Source: Microlunatus sagamiharensis
GTDB lineage: Bacteria > Actinomycetota > Actinomycetes > Propionibacteriales > Propionibacteriaceae
Reading direction: 5' to 3'
Assembly (NCBI RefSeq): GCF_900105785.1
Contig: NZ_LT629799.1
Span: 2,108,001-2,172,000, forward strand
Length of the DNA stretch: 64,000 nucleotides
Every line of letters begins with the position of its first letter. The stretch's first letter is position 1. The notes under the pieces are model-generated. The model saw nothing but the letters and a program-made list of their open reading frames with translations, was not told where the DNA came from and made no database searches. The translations under genes were made by a program, and so were the position numbers. Shown here in pieces: positions 63,920 to 64,000 of the stretch.

Positions 63920-64000
63920 GCTCGGACCTGTCCCGCAGGAGCCGTCGCGCTGAGCCGGTCCTGCTGGTCGGCGTCGGGCGGACGGCGTGTGGACGTCCGT

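Overview
The window is very GC-rich chromosomal DNA with heavy GTG start usage, WhiB and ANTAR regulators, an F420-type reductase, a tmRNA with a KRTDFALA-type tag and a FAS-II block led by a PucR/FasR-type regulator. This points to an actinobacterium. The AhpE - DUF3052 - AceE - PucR - FabD - FabH - ACP - FabF - AccD order resembles the Mycobacterium tuberculosis Rv2238c-Rv2247 neighbourhood. A Propionibacteriales-type soil actinomycete is my best guess, but genus cannot be fixed from the sequence alone.

Region 1 (1-16.0 kb) is a sugar-scavenging island: an aldo/keto reductase (cut by the window edge), an MFS exporter with a divergent TetR regulator, and a minus-strand operon encoding a YtfQ/YtfR/YtfT/YjfF-type ABC importer, aldose 1-epimerase and an aldehyde dehydrogenase. 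Behind the operon lie a serine-recombinase-like protein that has lost catalytic residues (likely a regulator), a secreted GH2 glycosidase with a LamG domain, and a GH36 alpha-galactosidase. Together they look like import and breakdown of galactosides or galactofuranosides.

Region 2 (16.5-23.4 kb) is a regulatory cluster: five GAF-ANTAR proteins on the plus strand, interrupted by one acyl-lipid desaturase on the minus strand, and closed by a WhiB-family protein. Region 3 (23.5-31.6 kb) holds tmRNA (ssrA), a small membrane protein, a tandem repeat array, an FKBP - class II UvrA pair with an apparent CTG start, a DUF2207 protein, SmpB and a zinc alcohol dehydrogenase. Region 4 (31.9-38.7 kb) holds a coiled-coil M23 peptidase, ftsX, ftsE, prfB, a ROK sugar kinase and two small proteins. 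The peptidase is a plausible effector of FtsEX.

Region 5 (38.8-45.7 kb) has tRNA-Val(TAC), a secreted protein, a cyclase-ATPase-TPR regulator divergent from a CRP/FNR protein, a deazaflavin-dependent reductase, an AhpE-type peroxiredoxin and a DUF3052 protein. Region 6 (45.9-61.5 kb) is central metabolism: aceE, small genes, a methyltransferase and inositol-phosphatase group, a PHP protein, then the PucR/FasR regulator, a GH42 beta-galactosidase lying between it and fabD, and fabD-fabH-acpP-fabF-accD. FabD carries an unusual C-terminal biotinyl/lipoyl-like extension, and the acpP-fabF gap can form mutually exclusive hairpins. The window ends with a DUF1801 protein, an MmyB-type regulator and a divergent short-chain dehydrogenase.

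Small REP-like elements with the core CCCTTCGACAGGCTCAGGG are scattered between genes, and one place holds a tandem array of about 3.5 units. I saw no CRISPR array, prophage, insertion sequence or rRNA operon. The most unusual items are the degenerate recombinase beside the sugar operon, the GAF-ANTAR array, the CTG-started UvrA paralogue, the FabD fusion and the acpP-fabF hairpins.
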